NCBI RefSeq assembly: GCF_000731795.2
Contig: NZ_JGVK01000006.1
Coordinates: 1-64,000, forward strand
DNA: 64,000 nucleotides
Source of the DNA: Candidatus Photodesmus blepharonis
GTDB lineage: Bacteria; Pseudomonadota; Gammaproteobacteria; Enterobacterales; Vibrionaceae
Direction of reading: 5' to 3'
Under the pieces are notes generated by a model. That model had not been told where the DNA came from. It made no database searches and worked only from the letters and a program-made list of their open reading frames with translations. The position numbers and the translations under genes were made by a program. Within the stretch, counting starts at the first letter, position 1, and each line of letters starts with the position of its first letter. Shown here one piece after another: positions 42,936 to 53,899 of the stretch.

Positions 42936-44360
42936 CTACCCTTTTTTCTTTGCATTTGGAAGGTCTGTGATTGTACCTGCAAACATTTCCGCAGCTAAAC
43001 CTACAGATTCATATAAAGTTGGGTGAGCATGAATAGTCAATGCGATATCTTCAACATCGCAACCCATTTCGATAGCGAGTCCAATTTCTCCTAACAATTC
43101 ACCGCCACTAGTACCAACTATAGCTCCACCTATAACGCGACGGTTTTCTTTATCAAAAATAAGCTTAGTGATACCATCAGTACAATGAGATGCAATTGCG
43201 CGACCTGAAGCCGACCATGGAAATACAGCAACTTCATAATTAATGCCTTCTTCTTTTGCTTCTTTTTCAGTTTTACCAACCCACGCAATTTCTGGTTCAG
43301 TATAAGCAATCGAAGGAATCACCTTAGGATCTAGATAGTGTTTCTTCCCTGAAATAACTTCAGCAGCTATATGACCTTCATGTGTAGCTTTATGGGCAAG
43401 CATTGGTTGACCAACGATATCACCAATAGCATGGATATGAGGAACATTCGTACGCATTTGCTTATCAACCCGGATAAATCCATGCTCATCAACCTCAACG
43501 CCTGCATTTTCAGCACCAATACTTTGACCATTTGGCACACGACCGACAGCAACTAAGACAGCATCGTAATATTCAGTTTTTTCCGGAACTTCCTTTTTAG
43601 CTTGCATTGAAACAGATACACCATTTTTCTCTACTTTCATAGCTACTACTTCCGTTTCTAACATTAGCTTGAATTTATTTCTGATACGCTTGGTATAAAC
43701 CTTGATAATATCCTCGTCAGCTGCAGGAATTAGCTGATCTGACATTTCTACAATATCTATTTTAGAACCGAGAGCGTGGTAAACCGTTGCCATTTCCAAA
43801 CCGATTATTCCACCTCCCATAATAAGCAATTTACTTGGAACCTCTCGCAGCTCTAAAGCATCCGTAGAATTCCAAATACGTGCTTCCTCGTGCGGAATAA
43901 ATGGCAATTTAATTGATCTAGAACCAGCGGCGATGATAGCATATTCAAAATCAACAACTACTTGACTATTTTCATCATTCACCCGCATTGAGTTAGGGCC
44001 TGTAAATTTACCTAATCCCTTAACTATCTTGACTTTACGCATCTCAGCCATGTTACTAAGAGCACCATTTAAACGGTTAACAACTTTTTCTTTCCACAAG
44101 CCAATTTTTTCAAAATTAATTTTCAGCTCACCAAATACAATACCGTATTCAGCAAGTGCTTGTGCTTCTCCAATAACTTTAGATACATGCAATAATGTCT
44201 TTGATGGGATACAACCCACATTTAAACAAACACCACCAAGCGAATCATAACGCTCGATAAGAACCGTTTCTAAACCCAAATCTGCACAGCGAAATGCAGC
44301 AGAATAACCAGAAGGGCCTGCACCAAGCACCACTACTTTCACCTTAATTTTTTTATTCAT
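42936..44360 (-). CDS. lpdA: Dihydrolipoyl dehydrogenase LpdA (E3)
   Basis: FAD-dependent E3 of the pyruvate and 2-oxoglutarate dehydrogenase complexes. The 474 residues have the FAD motif VVLGAGPSGYSAA, the redox pair C45 and C50 in GGVCLNVGC, the NAD motif MGGGIIGLEM, and H446/E451 in the HAHPTLYES segment. The AAGAGGTTAAA before the ATG is a strong ribosome binding site. It is the last gene of the aceE-aceF-lpdA operon. Confidence 0.98.
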   Translation of the reverse strand: MNKKIKVKVVVLGAGPSGYSAAFRCADLGLETVLIERYDSLGGVCLNVGCIPSKTLLHVSKVIGEAQALAEYGIVFGELKINFEKIGLWKEKVVNRLNGALSNMAEMRKVKIVKGLGKFTGPNSMRVNDENSQVVVDFEYAIIAAGSRSIKLPFIPHEEARIWNSTDALELREVPSKLLIMGGGIIGLEMATVYHALGSKIDIVEMSDQLIPAADEDIIKVYTKRIRNKFKLMLETEVVAMKVEKNGVSVSMQAKKEVPEKTEYYDAVLVAVGRVPNGQSIGAENAGVEVDEHGFIRVDKQMRTNVPHIHAIGDIVGQPMLAHKATHEGHIAAEVISGKKHYLDPKVIPSIAYTEPEIAWVGKTEKEAKEEGINYEVAVFPWSASGRAIASHCTDGITKLIFDKENRRVIGGAIVGTSGGELLGEIGLAIEMGCDVEDIALTIHAHPTLYESVGLAAEMFAGTITDLPNAKKKG

Positions 44361-44460
44361 TTTAACCTCTTATCAACCACTATCTCCAAACAAATATCAA
44401 TAGAGTAACTCCATATTTAGGGAAAAATTAAAAAAATCCTTTGCTTGCTAACCCTCGAAC

Positions 44461-45693
44461 TTACAAAACAAAACAACGAATATCTGATAATGCACTGTTT
44501 AAAAAAGTAATGAATTGTGCACCTTCAACACCATCAATGACACGATGGTCATATGACAGAGAAAGCGGAAGCCTCAAACGTGCTTGAAACTCTTTACCAT
44601 CCCACACTGGTTGCATTTCAGATTTAGAGATGCCAAGAATCCCTACCTCTGGCGCATTTATAATTGGGGTAAATGCGCTACCACCAATACCACCAAGACT
44701 AGAAATAGTAAAACATCCACCCTGCATGTTTGCAACTGTTAACCGACCCGCACGCGCTTTTTGAGAAATAACCACCAAATCTTCGGACAATTCGTAAATA
44801 CCTTTTTTGTTCACATCTTGAAACACAGGAACAACTAAACCATCTGGTGTATCAACAGCAATACCAATATTTACGTATTTCTTAAGAATTAAACTTCCAC
44901 CATCATCTGAAAGCGAAGAATTGAATCTAGGAAATAATTCCAATGCCTTAGCAACAGCCTTCATAACAAACGGGAGCAGGGTGATTTTTAGGCCAGTATT
45001 TTTTTTATTTGCAGCAATATTTTGTTCCTTTCGAAACATTTCCAACTCAGTAATATCCGCACTATCCCACTGCGTAACATGAGGAATCATCACCCAATTA
45101 CGATGTAAGTTAGCCCCAGAAATTTTCTTAACACGAGAAAGAAGTTTGGTTTCTATTTCACCAAACTTTCCAAAATCAACTTTCGGCCAAGGTAACAGAT
45201 TAAAAGCACTATCATTACCATTAACTCCTTTTTCTATTTTTTCAACACTAGAATCAGGACGTTTCAGTGCTTTTTTAACATAAAGTTGAATATCTTCTTT
45301 TAAAATACGACCTTTGCGACCAGTACCTTTAATATCAGAAAGGTCTACGCCAAATTCGCGAGCTAAACGACGAACAACCGGAGATGAATGAATGCAATCA
45401 TCATTGTTGTTTTGAAGATTGTTTTCTATTGTTGCATTACCTTCTGGAACTAACGTGGCATCTTCTGAAATAAAGATCATTATCAAAGATCCAGCTGATA
45501 CTTTGTCACCTACGGCTATATTGATTTCTTTTACAATACCTGGGAATGGGGCAGGCAACTCCATGGAAGCTTTGTCTCCTTCAACAGTAGCTAGTGACTG
45601 CTCCTTTTCAACCTCATCACCAACATTAACCAAGATTTCAATTACCTCAACCTCATCAGCGCCAATATCAGGCACATTAATTTCGATTTCCAT
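44461..45693 (-). CDS. aceF: Pyruvate dehydrogenase E2, dihydrolipoyl acetyltransferase (single lipoyl domain)
   Basis: Core acetyltransferase of pyruvate dehydrogenase. The ATG at 45693 ([17 protein letters not shown]) starts 13 bp after the aceE stop; the open frame runs further upstream inside aceE. The 410 residues contain one lipoyl domain only (1-80; lipoyl lysine K41 in VEGDKASME), an E3-binding domain (about 108-145; [16 protein letters not shown]), and the catalytic domain (about 180-410; [12 protein letters not shown] with the HxxxDG residues). E. coli AceF has three lipoyl domains and is about 630 residues. The loss of repeated domains is clean. Confidence 0.95.
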   Translation of the reverse strand: MEIEINVPDIGADEVEVIEILVNVGDEVEKEQSLATVEGDKASMELPAPFPGIVKEINIAVGDKVSAGSLIMIFISEDATLVPEGNATIENNLQNNNDDCIHSSPVVRRLAREFGVDLSDIKGTGRKGRILKEDIQLYVKKALKRPDSSVEKIEKGVNGNDSAFNLLPWPKVDFGKFGEIETKLLSRVKKISGANLHRNWVMIPHVTQWDSADITELEMFRKEQNIAANKKNTGLKITLLPFVMKAVAKALELFPRFNSSLSDDGGSLILKKYVNIGIAVDTPDGLVVPVFQDVNKKGIYELSEDLVVISQKARAGRLTVANMQGGCFTISSLGGIGGSAFTPIINAPEVGILGISKSEMQPVWDGKEFQARLRLPLSLSYDHRVIDGVEGAQFITFLNSALSDIRCFVL

Positions 45694-45706
45694 CACAATA
45701 TCTACC

Positions 45707-48385
45707 TTATGCATACTGCGGATTAGTCTTTTCAACATCGATATTAAATCTTCTAATTGCTTCAACAACTACAGATTTATTAAGATCGCCACATTTAACT
45801 AATTCAGTTAACGCAGCCACAACTACATAACCAGCGTCGACTTCAAAATGACGACGCAAGTTTGAACGGCTGTCAGAACGACCGAAACCATCAGTACCGA
45901 GTACTTTATATGATTTAGCAGGAACAAAGGCACGTACTTGTTCTGCATAATTTTTCATATAATCCGTTGCTGCAATAGCAGGATCTTCACCAAGAATTTG
46001 AGCAATATATGGTATCTTTTGTTCAGACTCTGGATGAAGCATGTTATTACGTTCTATAGCTTGACCATCGCGAGCAAGTTCATTATAAGAGGTCACAGAA
46101 TAAACATCAGATGACACCTCATAATCTTCGCTTAAAATTTGAGCAGCTTTCCGTACTTCATTCATAATGGCACCTGAACTCAATAACTGAACTTTCTTGC
46201 TTTCTCCATCAGAAATAGTATTTATATACGACTCGAGCTTATAAATTCCTCTACGAATTCCTTCTTCAGCACCCTCTGGAATTGATGGCATCGAGTAATT
46301 TTCATTCATCAATGTTAAATAATAAAACACATTCTCCTGCCCTGAACCGTACATACGACGAATGCCATCTTGTACAATAACTGCCAACTCATAAGCAAAT
46401 GTTGGGTCATAAGAAATACAGTTCGGAATCACACTAGCTTGAATATGAGAATGACCATCTTCATGTTGCAGACCTTCACCATTAAGTGTTGTACGACCTG
46501 CCGTAGCACCCAATAAAAAACCACGAGCTTGTTGATCACCTGCCATCCACGCCATATCACCAATACGCTGAAAACCAAATATGGAATAGTATATGTAAAA
46601 TGGAATCATTGGCAAATCACTCGTGCTATAGGAAGTCGCAGCTGCAACCCACGAAGCCATAGCACCTAGTTCATTAATACCTTCCTGAAGTACTTGACCA
46701 GAGGTAGTCTCCTTATAATAAGATACTATACCTCTGTCCTCTGGAGTATATTCTTGACCATGAGGATTGTATATTCCAACCTGACGAAACAGACCCTCCA
46801 TACCAAATGTTCGAGCTTCATCAGCAACGATAGGGACAATACTCCTACCAATATTCTTATCCCTAAGCAAAATGTTAAGTATACGAACAAATGCCATAGT
46901 CGTAGAGATACTTCGCTTCTGCTCAGCTAGTAATACGCTAAATAAATTAACTCCAGGCACTTTGAATTCCTGAGTAAATTTAGGTAAGCGTCTAGGAGTA
47001 TAACCATGTAAAGCTTTGCGACAAGCATGCATATACTCATACTCGATAGAACCTTCTGCTAGCTTTAGGTAAGGAAGCTCTCCAAGCTCATCATCGGCAA
47101 CAATATCTTGTAAACCTAGATTATTACGTAAATGTTGGATATGCGCCAAATCCATTTTCTTAACGCCATGAGCAATATTTTTACCTTCAGCTACCTCTCC
47201 CATACCATAACCTTTTACTGTTTTGGCTAAAATTACCGTTGGTTTTCCACTCGTTTCTTTTGCGTTCTTGAATGCAGCAAACAACTTAAGTGAATCATGC
47301 CCACCACGTTTAAGCGAAAAAATTTCATCATCAGTCATATCAGCAACCAGTTTAGCTGTTTCTGGATATTTGCCAAAAAAGTGCTTACGAATATACGCAC
47401 CATCCTTTGATTTGAATGTTTGATAATCACCATCAATAGTTTCATTCATTAACTTGATGAGTTTACCCGTGGTATCTTTAGTCAGTAATACATCCCAATC
47501 TCCACTCCAAATGACCTTAATGACATTCCAACCAGCACCTCTAAATAAACTTTCCAATTCTTGGATAATGCTTCCATTGCCAACTACAGGACCATCTAAA
47601 CGCTGTAAGTTGCAATTAATTAAGAAGCATAGGTTGTCCAATTTCTCACGAGCGGCAAAAGAAAGCGCACCACGTGATTCTGGCTCATCCATCTCCCCAT
47701 CTCCTAAAAATGCGTATACTCTTTGAGAAGTAGTATTTTTCAAGCCTCGATTATTTAAATACTTCAAGAAGCGTGCTTGATATACAGCGGAGATAGAACT
47801 CAGCCCCATAGATACTGTTGGAAATTGCCAAAATTCAGGCATGAGTTTAGGGTGAGGATAAGAAGGAACACCTTTACCATCTACTTCTTGACGAAAGTTA
47901 TCTAGCTGTTCTTCAGTTACACGACCTTCAAGAAAAGCACGGGCATAAATACCAGGAGCGATATGACCTTGATAATAAACTAAGTCACCACCATCCTTCT
48001 CATTTGTGGCACGAAAAAAGTGATTAAAGCAAACTTCATAGAACGTTGCTGCAGATTGATACGATGCTATATGACCACCTAAATCTAATTTTTTTTTAGA
48101 GGCACGCAACACAATCATAATCGCATTCCAACGAATAATAGAACGAATACGACGTTCAATGACTATATCACCTGGATAAACAGGCTCATGTGCAGCTGAA
48201 ATGGTGTTAATGTAATCCGTATTTAGATCAGTTGACATATCTATACCATTTAAGCGTGCTATGCCTAAAATTTTTTCCAGTAAATACTGAGCACGTTCTA
48301 CACCTTCCTCACGAATAACCGACTCAAGCGCTGCAATCCATTCTTGAGTTTCCAATATATCTACGTCATGCTGCATACCGGACAT
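45707..48385 (-). CDS. aceE: Pyruvate dehydrogenase E1 component AceE
   Basis: Thiamine-diphosphate decarboxylase of pyruvate dehydrogenase. The 892 residues are the homodimeric-type E1 length. The N-terminus [29 protein letters not shown], the TPP site [10 protein letters not shown], and the [10 protein letters not shown] loop are typical. AAGGA is 9 nt before the ATG. The usual upstream regulator gene pdhR is not present; recJ lies 320 bp upstream in the same direction. Confidence 0.98.
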   Translation of the reverse strand: MSGMQHDVDILETQEWIAALESVIREEGVERAQYLLEKILGIARLNGIDMSTDLNTDYINTISAAHEPVYPGDIVIERRIRSIIRWNAIMIVLRASKKKLDLGGHIASYQSAATFYEVCFNHFFRATNEKDGGDLVYYQGHIAPGIYARAFLEGRVTEEQLDNFRQEVDGKGVPSYPHPKLMPEFWQFPTVSMGLSSISAVYQARFLKYLNNRGLKNTTSQRVYAFLGDGEMDEPESRGALSFAAREKLDNLCFLINCNLQRLDGPVVGNGSIIQELESLFRGAGWNVIKVIWSGDWDVLLTKDTTGKLIKLMNETIDGDYQTFKSKDGAYIRKHFFGKYPETAKLVADMTDDEIFSLKRGGHDSLKLFAAFKNAKETSGKPTVILAKTVKGYGMGEVAEGKNIAHGVKKMDLAHIQHLRNNLGLQDIVADDELGELPYLKLAEGSIEYEYMHACRKALHGYTPRRLPKFTQEFKVPGVNLFSVLLAEQKRSISTTMAFVRILNILLRDKNIGRSIVPIVADEARTFGMEGLFRQVGIYNPHGQEYTPEDRGIVSYYKETTSGQVLQEGINELGAMASWVAAATSYSTSDLPMIPFYIYYSIFGFQRIGDMAWMAGDQQARGFLLGATAGRTTLNGEGLQHEDGHSHIQASVIPNCISYDPTFAYELAVIVQDGIRRMYGSGQENVFYYLTLMNENYSMPSIPEGAEEGIRRGIYKLESYINTISDGESKKVQLLSSGAIMNEVRKAAQILSEDYEVSSDVYSVTSYNELARDGQAIERNNMLHPESEQKIPYIAQILGEDPAIAATDYMKNYAEQVRAFVPAKSYKVLGTDGFGRSDSRSNLRRHFEVDAGYVVVAALTELVKCGDLNKSVVVEAIRRFNIDVEKTNPQYA

Positions 48386-48705
48386 AGCGGTCTATCCTTC
48401 TATTGATTGGATTATTAATTTAATGAATCTTAACTCAGATTCACTTCCTTGCTGCGTTTGATATAAAACAAAGACTTTCTAAGATTTCTTAGAAACCAAG
48501 TTTAACAATATCGGTGTTTGTTTACTTTATCAACTATATCCTTACAAGAATTTAGAAGCTAAAAAAATAAGATATAATTTTCATCCTTATCTGCATTTAT
48601 TTTTTGGACAAGCACCTTTTTAGTAAAAAAATCGCTTTGCATATTGTAATCAAACACTAAATCGTTATACATAAATGAAAATTATTCAACAATTTACAAC
48701 ATCGA
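48386..48705. other. 320-bp spacer between recJ and aceE
   Basis: This is where pdhR would usually be, but no coding frame is present. A 7-bp perfect hairpin TGAATCT/AGATTCA (48424-48443, loop TAACTC) lies in the aceE leader. It lacks a T tract. The aceE promoter must lie here or further upstream. Confidence 0.5.
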
Positions 48706-50445
48706 TTATGCTACTCCAATATGCTCGATTAACAATTGCAACGACTGCTTACCACGGAATTTATTGATATCAAGTTTGTAAGCTAAATGAACGGTGTCAA
48801 CTAATACATCAGGCCAACAATACAAATCCACATTAAAGGCAATACCATTAGCTACAACACCAGTAGAACAGCCCTTAAATAAAAACTCAAGTATCACTTT
48901 TAAGTGTCTCTTACCTACAAGCTTTTGACTCAACAATTTAAATTTACCATCAAAAGTCGGTTCAGGAAAACCCTGACCCCACGGTCCACTAGCTCGTAAT
49001 AACTCAGCAGTACGCATGGAAAATTCTTCTGGTTTTAGTTCTCCATCGCTCAGAATAATACCTTTTAGTATTCTACTATCAAGTTCTTTACATACTACTT
49101 GATCAAATAACTTAGAAAACCTTTTAAAATCTTTTTCCTGAATAATCAATCCTGCTGCCATAGAGTGGCCACCAAATTTACTAATTAAGTCTGGTGTTGC
49201 AGCATGCATCTTACTAAGTGCATCGTACATATGAAATCCGGCAATAGAACGACAAGAAGCCTTGATCATCCCTTTTCCGCAAGAAGCAAAAACAATGACA
49301 GGACGCTGAAATTTCTCCTTAATTCTTGATGCAAGAATACCAATGATACCTTGGTGCCAATTATGCTGAAATAATACCAAACCATACGGCAATTGCTTGT
49401 TTTGAGCAAACCGAAGTGTATCACACAAAACTTCAGCATCTTGCTGCATATCTTCTTCAATTTCCTTACGAATGTCATTTAACTTGTTAAGTTTACGAGC
49501 TATATGACGCGCTACATGAATACTATTGCTTATCAATAATTCAACACCAAGTGACATATCATCTAAACGTCCTGCTGCATTAATTCTCGGTCCTAATGAA
49601 AAAGCTAAATCAGATGCTACTAAACATTTCGCACTACATTGTGAAATTTCAATCAGTGCCTGAATACCCACTCTAGCTTTACCAGCTCGTATTCTTTGCA
49701 ATCCTTGATAGACCAAAATACGGTTATTTTTATCTAACGGAACAACATCAGCTATAGTTCCCAAAGCAACTAAATCAACAAGTTCCATAAGTTTAGGTTC
49801 CAACATACCTTGCGTCCTAAACCAGTTTGCTTTTCTCATATAAACACAAAGTGCCATCATCAGATAAAACGCTACACCAACTCCGGATAAGGCTTTTGAA
49901 GGAAAATTACAACTACTGAGATTCGGATTAACGATCACGTCTGCCTCAGGCAATCTAGACCCTGGTAAATGGTGGTCAGTCACCAAAACTTGTAAGCCTA
50001 GTTGTTTTGCATAACGAACCCCATCAATAGATGAAATTCCATTATCAACTGTCATAATAATTTCAGCACCAAGATTTATCAACTGAGTAACTACTTTAGA
50101 ACTAAGGCCATAGCCATCTTCAAAACGATTAGGTACGAAATAATCCACATTATTGCTTCCAAGCATCCGCATGGCTAACAACGACAATGCTGAACTCGTT
50201 GCTCCATCGACATCAAAATCACCAACGATGATAATTCGCTTACCTTCTTGAATTGCATTGAACAACAGTTGTACTGCTGCATCAATTCCAGCCAATTTTT
50301 TGTATGAATGTAGTGCCTTTGCACCAGTTTCCAGTTCATCAGTCGATCGTATTCCACGATTAATGTAAATACGCTTGAGTATTGGAGCAATGGTATCCGG
50401 TAAAAGAGAGAGATCAGGTTCAGGTCGACGTTGGATTTTTCTCAT
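48706..50445 (-). CDS. recJ: Single-stranded-DNA exonuclease RecJ
   Basis: 5'-3' ssDNA exonuclease in mismatch repair and RecF-type recombination. The 579 residues compare with 577 in E. coli. DHH-family motifs are GDFDVDGATSSAL, TVDNGISS, VTDHHLPGS and GPRINAAGRLD; the DHHA1 motif GGHSMAAG is also present. xerD is 111 bp upstream without dsbC between them, unlike E. coli. All metal-binding residues appear intact. Confidence 0.97.
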   Translation of the reverse strand: MRKIQRRPEPDLSLLPDTIAPILKRIYINRGIRSTDELETGAKALHSYKKLAGIDAAVQLLFNAIQEGKRIIIVGDFDVDGATSSALSLLAMRMLGSNNVDYFVPNRFEDGYGLSSKVVTQLINLGAEIIMTVDNGISSIDGVRYAKQLGLQVLVTDHHLPGSRLPEADVIVNPNLSSCNFPSKALSGVGVAFYLMMALCVYMRKANWFRTQGMLEPKLMELVDLVALGTIADVVPLDKNNRILVYQGLQRIRAGKARVGIQALIEISQCSAKCLVASDLAFSLGPRINAAGRLDDMSLGVELLISNSIHVARHIARKLNKLNDIRKEIEEDMQQDAEVLCDTLRFAQNKQLPYGLVLFQHNWHQGIIGILASRIKEKFQRPVIVFASCGKGMIKASCRSIAGFHMYDALSKMHAATPDLISKFGGHSMAAGLIIQEKDFKRFSKLFDQVVCKELDSRILKGIILSDGELKPEEFSMRTAELLRASGPWGQGFPEPTFDGKFKLLSQKLVGKRHLKVILEFLFKGCSTGVVANGIAFNVDLYCWPDVLVDTVHLAYKLDINKFRGKQSLQLLIEHIGVA

Positions 50446-50556
50446 AGTAGAACAAACTATACTCGCTTGCTTCCCAAGTAAAAAAACAGTTAAAATCTAA
50501 ATAGCTCAAAATATCAAAAAAAAATGTTCTGCATCATTAGCTTGCCTGATCAACAA

Positions 50557-51465
50557 TCAAGCTCTAGGATGATGTTTACTATGAAGTTTTTTTAGACGTT
50601 CTGTAGCAACATAAGTGTAAATTTGAGTAGTAGATAAATCGCTATGACCAAGCAACATTTGAATGACTCTAAGATCTGCGCCATAATTCAGCAGATGTGT
50701 AGCAAACGCATGCCTTAAAACATGCGGAGAAAGCAACTTAACATCAATTCCAACGCTCATTGCATAATATTTCACACGATACCAGAAAGTTTGTCGAGTC
50801 ATTTTTTTAGCACGCCTACTTGGAAACAACACATCGGAACTGAGCCCACCCAATAAATTAGATCTACCATCTTTCAGAAAAGTTTCAATCCAACTAATAG
50901 CGCTTTCACCTATTGGAACCAAGCGCTCTTTTCCACCTTTCCCCATTACACGTACTACACCTTTACGTAAACCAATATTTTCCATATCTAAACTAACAAG
51001 CTCAGTTACACGCAATCCAGTTGCGTACAACAATTCTAGCATAGCTTTATCTCTCAATTCTAAAGGATTGGAGGGATTTGGAGCATCTAACAGTATAATG
51101 ACTTGCTCTTCTGTTAAATCTTTCGGTAACTTTCTAGGTAATTTAGGACTAATAAGCAATGCACTCGGATTATCTGAACGAATTTCTACCTGATTCAAAT
51201 ACTGAAATAAACGACGAATTGCTGACAACATTCTACAATAGGACGTCTTTTTGTAATTTTGATCTACCAACCACATCTGATATTTTTGTAAATTAGATAG
51301 ATTAATAGAAACTAAACAATAATTATGCAGAACCATCCACTGCAATAGCTTCATTAAGTCGTTACGATAAGAAAGTAGAGTATTCTTAGATAAACCACGT
51401 TCCATACACATATCATCAAGAAATTGTTCAATTATTTCTTGCTCAGATGATAGTATCTCTGTCAT
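50557..51465 (-). CDS. xerD: Site-specific tyrosine recombinase XerD
   Basis: Works with XerC at dif to resolve chromosome dimers. The ATG at 51465 with AAGGGGTG upstream gives 302 residues. The catalytic set is present: R152, K176, H248, R251, H274 and the nucleophile Y283 (TQIYTYV). The N-terminal SAM-like DNA-binding domain is about 1-95. FtsK in this window lacks the gamma domain that normally activates XerD, which makes this pair interesting. dsbC, usually downstream, is absent. Confidence 0.97.
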   Translation of the reverse strand: MTEILSSEQEIIEQFLDDMCMERGLSKNTLLSYRNDLMKLLQWMVLHNYCLVSINLSNLQKYQMWLVDQNYKKTSYCRMLSAIRRLFQYLNQVEIRSDNPSALLISPKLPRKLPKDLTEEQVIILLDAPNPSNPLELRDKAMLELLYATGLRVTELVSLDMENIGLRKGVVRVMGKGGKERLVPIGESAISWIETFLKDGRSNLLGGLSSDVLFPSRRAKKMTRQTFWYRVKYYAMSVGIDVKLLSPHVLRHAFATHLLNYGADLRVIQMLLGHSDLSTTQIYTYVATERLKKLHSKHHPRA

Positions 51466-51625
51466 AATCACCCCTTCGTTGATTTCTTTTGATATGGAAA
51501 ATTCTTCTGCTAAGCAATGAGAATCAGGTTGTATTACAGCATTGTCTGCACTTTTGATAAAGTTCTAAACTAGTAAGCTTTTTCTACAACGTCACGTATC
51601 GCACTTAGACTAGCTGGATTCTCCC

Positions 51626-52543
51626 ATGACTATATTGATGAAAAGTATACACAACAACCAAGATCGCCTTAATTGTTTAAAACAAAGACTGCCAGCAGAA
51701 ATTACTCGTTCTGTGGCTAATACTTTAAGAGAAGATCTCGGTGAAGATCTTCATCCCACTTCTGACATTACTGCAAATCTCATTTCTGAAGATACCTGTA
51801 ATGTGGCCGCCATTGTTACTCGAGAACATGGTATCTTTTGCGGAAGGGCATGGGCTGATGAGATTTTTTCGCAACTAGCGATGATGCACAAAAATATTTC
51901 TAAAGTTATTATTGAATGGCATGTACAAGATGGTGAGAAAATAGAACTTAATCAAACATTGTGCACTTTGTCAGGATCTGCACGATTGCTGCTCACAGGT
52001 GAACGCAATGCTATAAACTTTATGCAGACTCTCTCCGGTTGTGCAACAACCACTTCTCAATACGTTAGAAGAATTAGCGGTACCAATTGTCGCATATTAG
52101 ATACTCGTAAAACTATTCCTGGCCTTCGTAGCGCATTAAAATACGCAGTGGTATGCGGCGGAGGCTATAACCACCGTATTGGCGTTTTTGACGCCTATCT
52201 CATTAAAGAAAACCACATCACGGCCTGTGGTGGAATTGCCCATGCTATTGCAGCAGCTAAAAAACTAAATTTGCATAAACCTATCGAAATCGAAATTGAA
52301 AACCTAAACGAACTACAACAAGCAATTGAGGCAGGTGCCGATATCGTTATGCTAGACAACTTCAACATAGGTATGGTACGTGAGGCAGTCAAGATCAACG
52401 CAGGTCGTGTAGTATTAGAAAACTCAGGCAACATCAATCTAGAAAATGTTCGCCAATACGCAGAAACTGGAGTTGATTATATTTCAATCGGGAGATTAAC
52501 TAAAAACTTAAAAGCAATGGACTTCTCCATGCGCTTTAAGTAA
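51626..52543 (+). CDS. nadC: Nicotinate-nucleotide pyrophosphorylase NadC
   Basis: Quinolinate phosphoribosyltransferase, which makes nicotinate mononucleotide in de novo NAD synthesis. Signatures include REDLGED, LLTGERNAINFMQTLSG, LDTRKTIPGLR and GGGYNHRIGVFDAYLIKENH. The frame starts with an ATG at 51626 (GGA upstream). The ATG at 51638 (MKSIHNNQD) aligns better with Vibrio NadC, so the start could be 12 bp later. It is divergent from xerD. Confidence 0.95.
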   Translation: MTILMKSIHNNQDRLNCLKQRLPAEITRSVANTLREDLGEDLHPTSDITANLISEDTCNVAAIVTREHGIFCGRAWADEIFSQLAMMHKNISKVIIEWHVQDGEKIELNQTLCTLSGSARLLLTGERNAINFMQTLSGCATTTSQYVRRISGTNCRILDTRKTIPGLRSALKYAVVCGGGYNHRIGVFDAYLIKENHITACGGIAHAIAAAKKLNLHKPIEIEIENLNELQQAIEAGADIVMLDNFNIGMVREAVKINAGRVVLENSGNINLENVRQYAETGVDYISIGRLTKNLKAMDFSMRFK

Positions 52544-52610
52544 GAACACTTTGATCTTGTCCATATCAAGTTATTCTACCCAAAAATGAAGATAATTATT
52601 TGAATTTTGT

Positions 52611-53489
52611 TTACTTGTTATTTTCTTTAGCTTTAATTTGCTGATAGAGACGACTATTTTCAGGAACTGGAATTCCATATAATTTAGCTCGGTCAATGAG
52701 GTAGCCCGTAATGAAATCTATTTCCGTTTTTCGTTTATAAAAAATATCTTGCTGCATCGAAGAAAAATTTTCTGCAGTTGCACTGATCACTTGAATCACA
52801 GACTTTTTTAAATCATCAAGATCTGCTTCAATACCTTCCGCATACATAACCTCTTTAACTTCATTCAATAAGCTCTCTAACTTACTTCGATATTGACTTT
52901 TAGCCAGTTTTCCATTCCTGCATTGCTCAATAGCAGTAAGCGGATTAATTACACAGTTAATTGCCAATTTTTTCCACAAAGCCACTTTGATTGAAGAATT
53001 CCAAACCACTTCAGGCAACGCTTGATTCAGTACTCCAACTAAAAAATTACACTCCTTACCTTTATCGTTATATCCACCTATTTGTGTTACTCCGACACCT
53101 GTATGGAATGCTTGCATCGAATTTACTTTATATGCTCCATGTGTAGTCGTCGCTAATAAGACAGGATGATGACAAATTTGAGAATAAATACTTTCAACAG
53201 CTCCCATTCCATTATGCATTAATAAAATGATACAATCCCGATGAGAATAAGATTCTATAGGTAAGATCGCATTTCGTATTTGCCAAACTTTGACAGTCAC
53301 CAAAATCAGATCTGCGTCCACCAAAGCTTCTTGATTGCGATTAGTAAACGGTCGCTTCTCTTCGCCAAGTTGCAAATTCATTACTGAAAATGAACTCCTA
53401 CCCCAAACAGAAACATTATGCCCTGAATTTGCTAAGTTATACGCCCACAAAACGCCAATTGCACCAGGACCAATCACAACAATATTCAC
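52611..53489 (-). CDS. panE: 2-Dehydropantoate 2-reductase PanE
   Basis: NADPH-dependent reduction of ketopantoate to pantoate for coenzyme A. The 292 residues have an N-terminal Rossmann motif VVIGPGAIGVLWA, the KVWQ stretch, and the active-site lysine in WKKLAINCVINPLTAI. The start is GTG (MNIVVIG), with a GCGGAAC upstream. It complements coaE in the CoA pathway. Convergent with nadC. Confidence 0.95.
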   Translation of the reverse strand: MNIVVIGPGAIGVLWAYNLANSGHNVSVWGRSSFSVMNLQLGEEKRPFTNRNQEALVDADLILVTVKVWQIRNAILPIESYSHRDCIILLMHNGMGAVESIYSQICHHPVLLATTTHGAYKVNSMQAFHTGVGVTQIGGYNDKGKECNFLVGVLNQALPEVVWNSSIKVALWKKLAINCVINPLTAIEQCRNGKLAKSQYRSKLESLLNEVKEVMYAEGIEADLDDLKKSVIQVISATAENFSSMQQDIFYKRKTEIDFITGYLIDRAKLYGIPVPENSRLYQQIKAKENNK

Positions 53490-53899
53490 GTTCCGCTCTT
53501 TATCAAAAAGTTTTTTACTAGCATAATGAGGACAAATTTAAAATCAAACAAAAATAGAATCGTCTTAAAAGAAACTAGTAAATTATCACAGATATTTCTC
53601 AAAAATAATACTACTTGCAAATCTTACCCACAGTAAAAAATTCTACTTATCTCAATAAAAAATTATAGACATTCTCTCCTCTTTTCAAACATACCTGTCC
53701 GCTTATCTGAAAAATACAAATCATCAAATCCAACTAACTGATAGAATCAGTGCAAACAAAAACAATAAGTCTGATGAAAAACAAAATATACAATGATATT
53801 GAAAAGTCTTTTACAGCCTAAATAATAAAAACTTGATACTGAATATCGAAAGGCTGTATCATATTTCTTTGCAAAAAAAATAGCAAAAAGAATAGAGAA
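53490..53899. other. 410-bp divergent spacer between panE and lrp
   Basis: AT-rich, no gene or RNA recognised. It should hold the lrp promoter, and Lrp autoregulation in E. coli makes Lrp sites plausible here. I could not identify a convincing one by eye. Confidence 0.5.
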
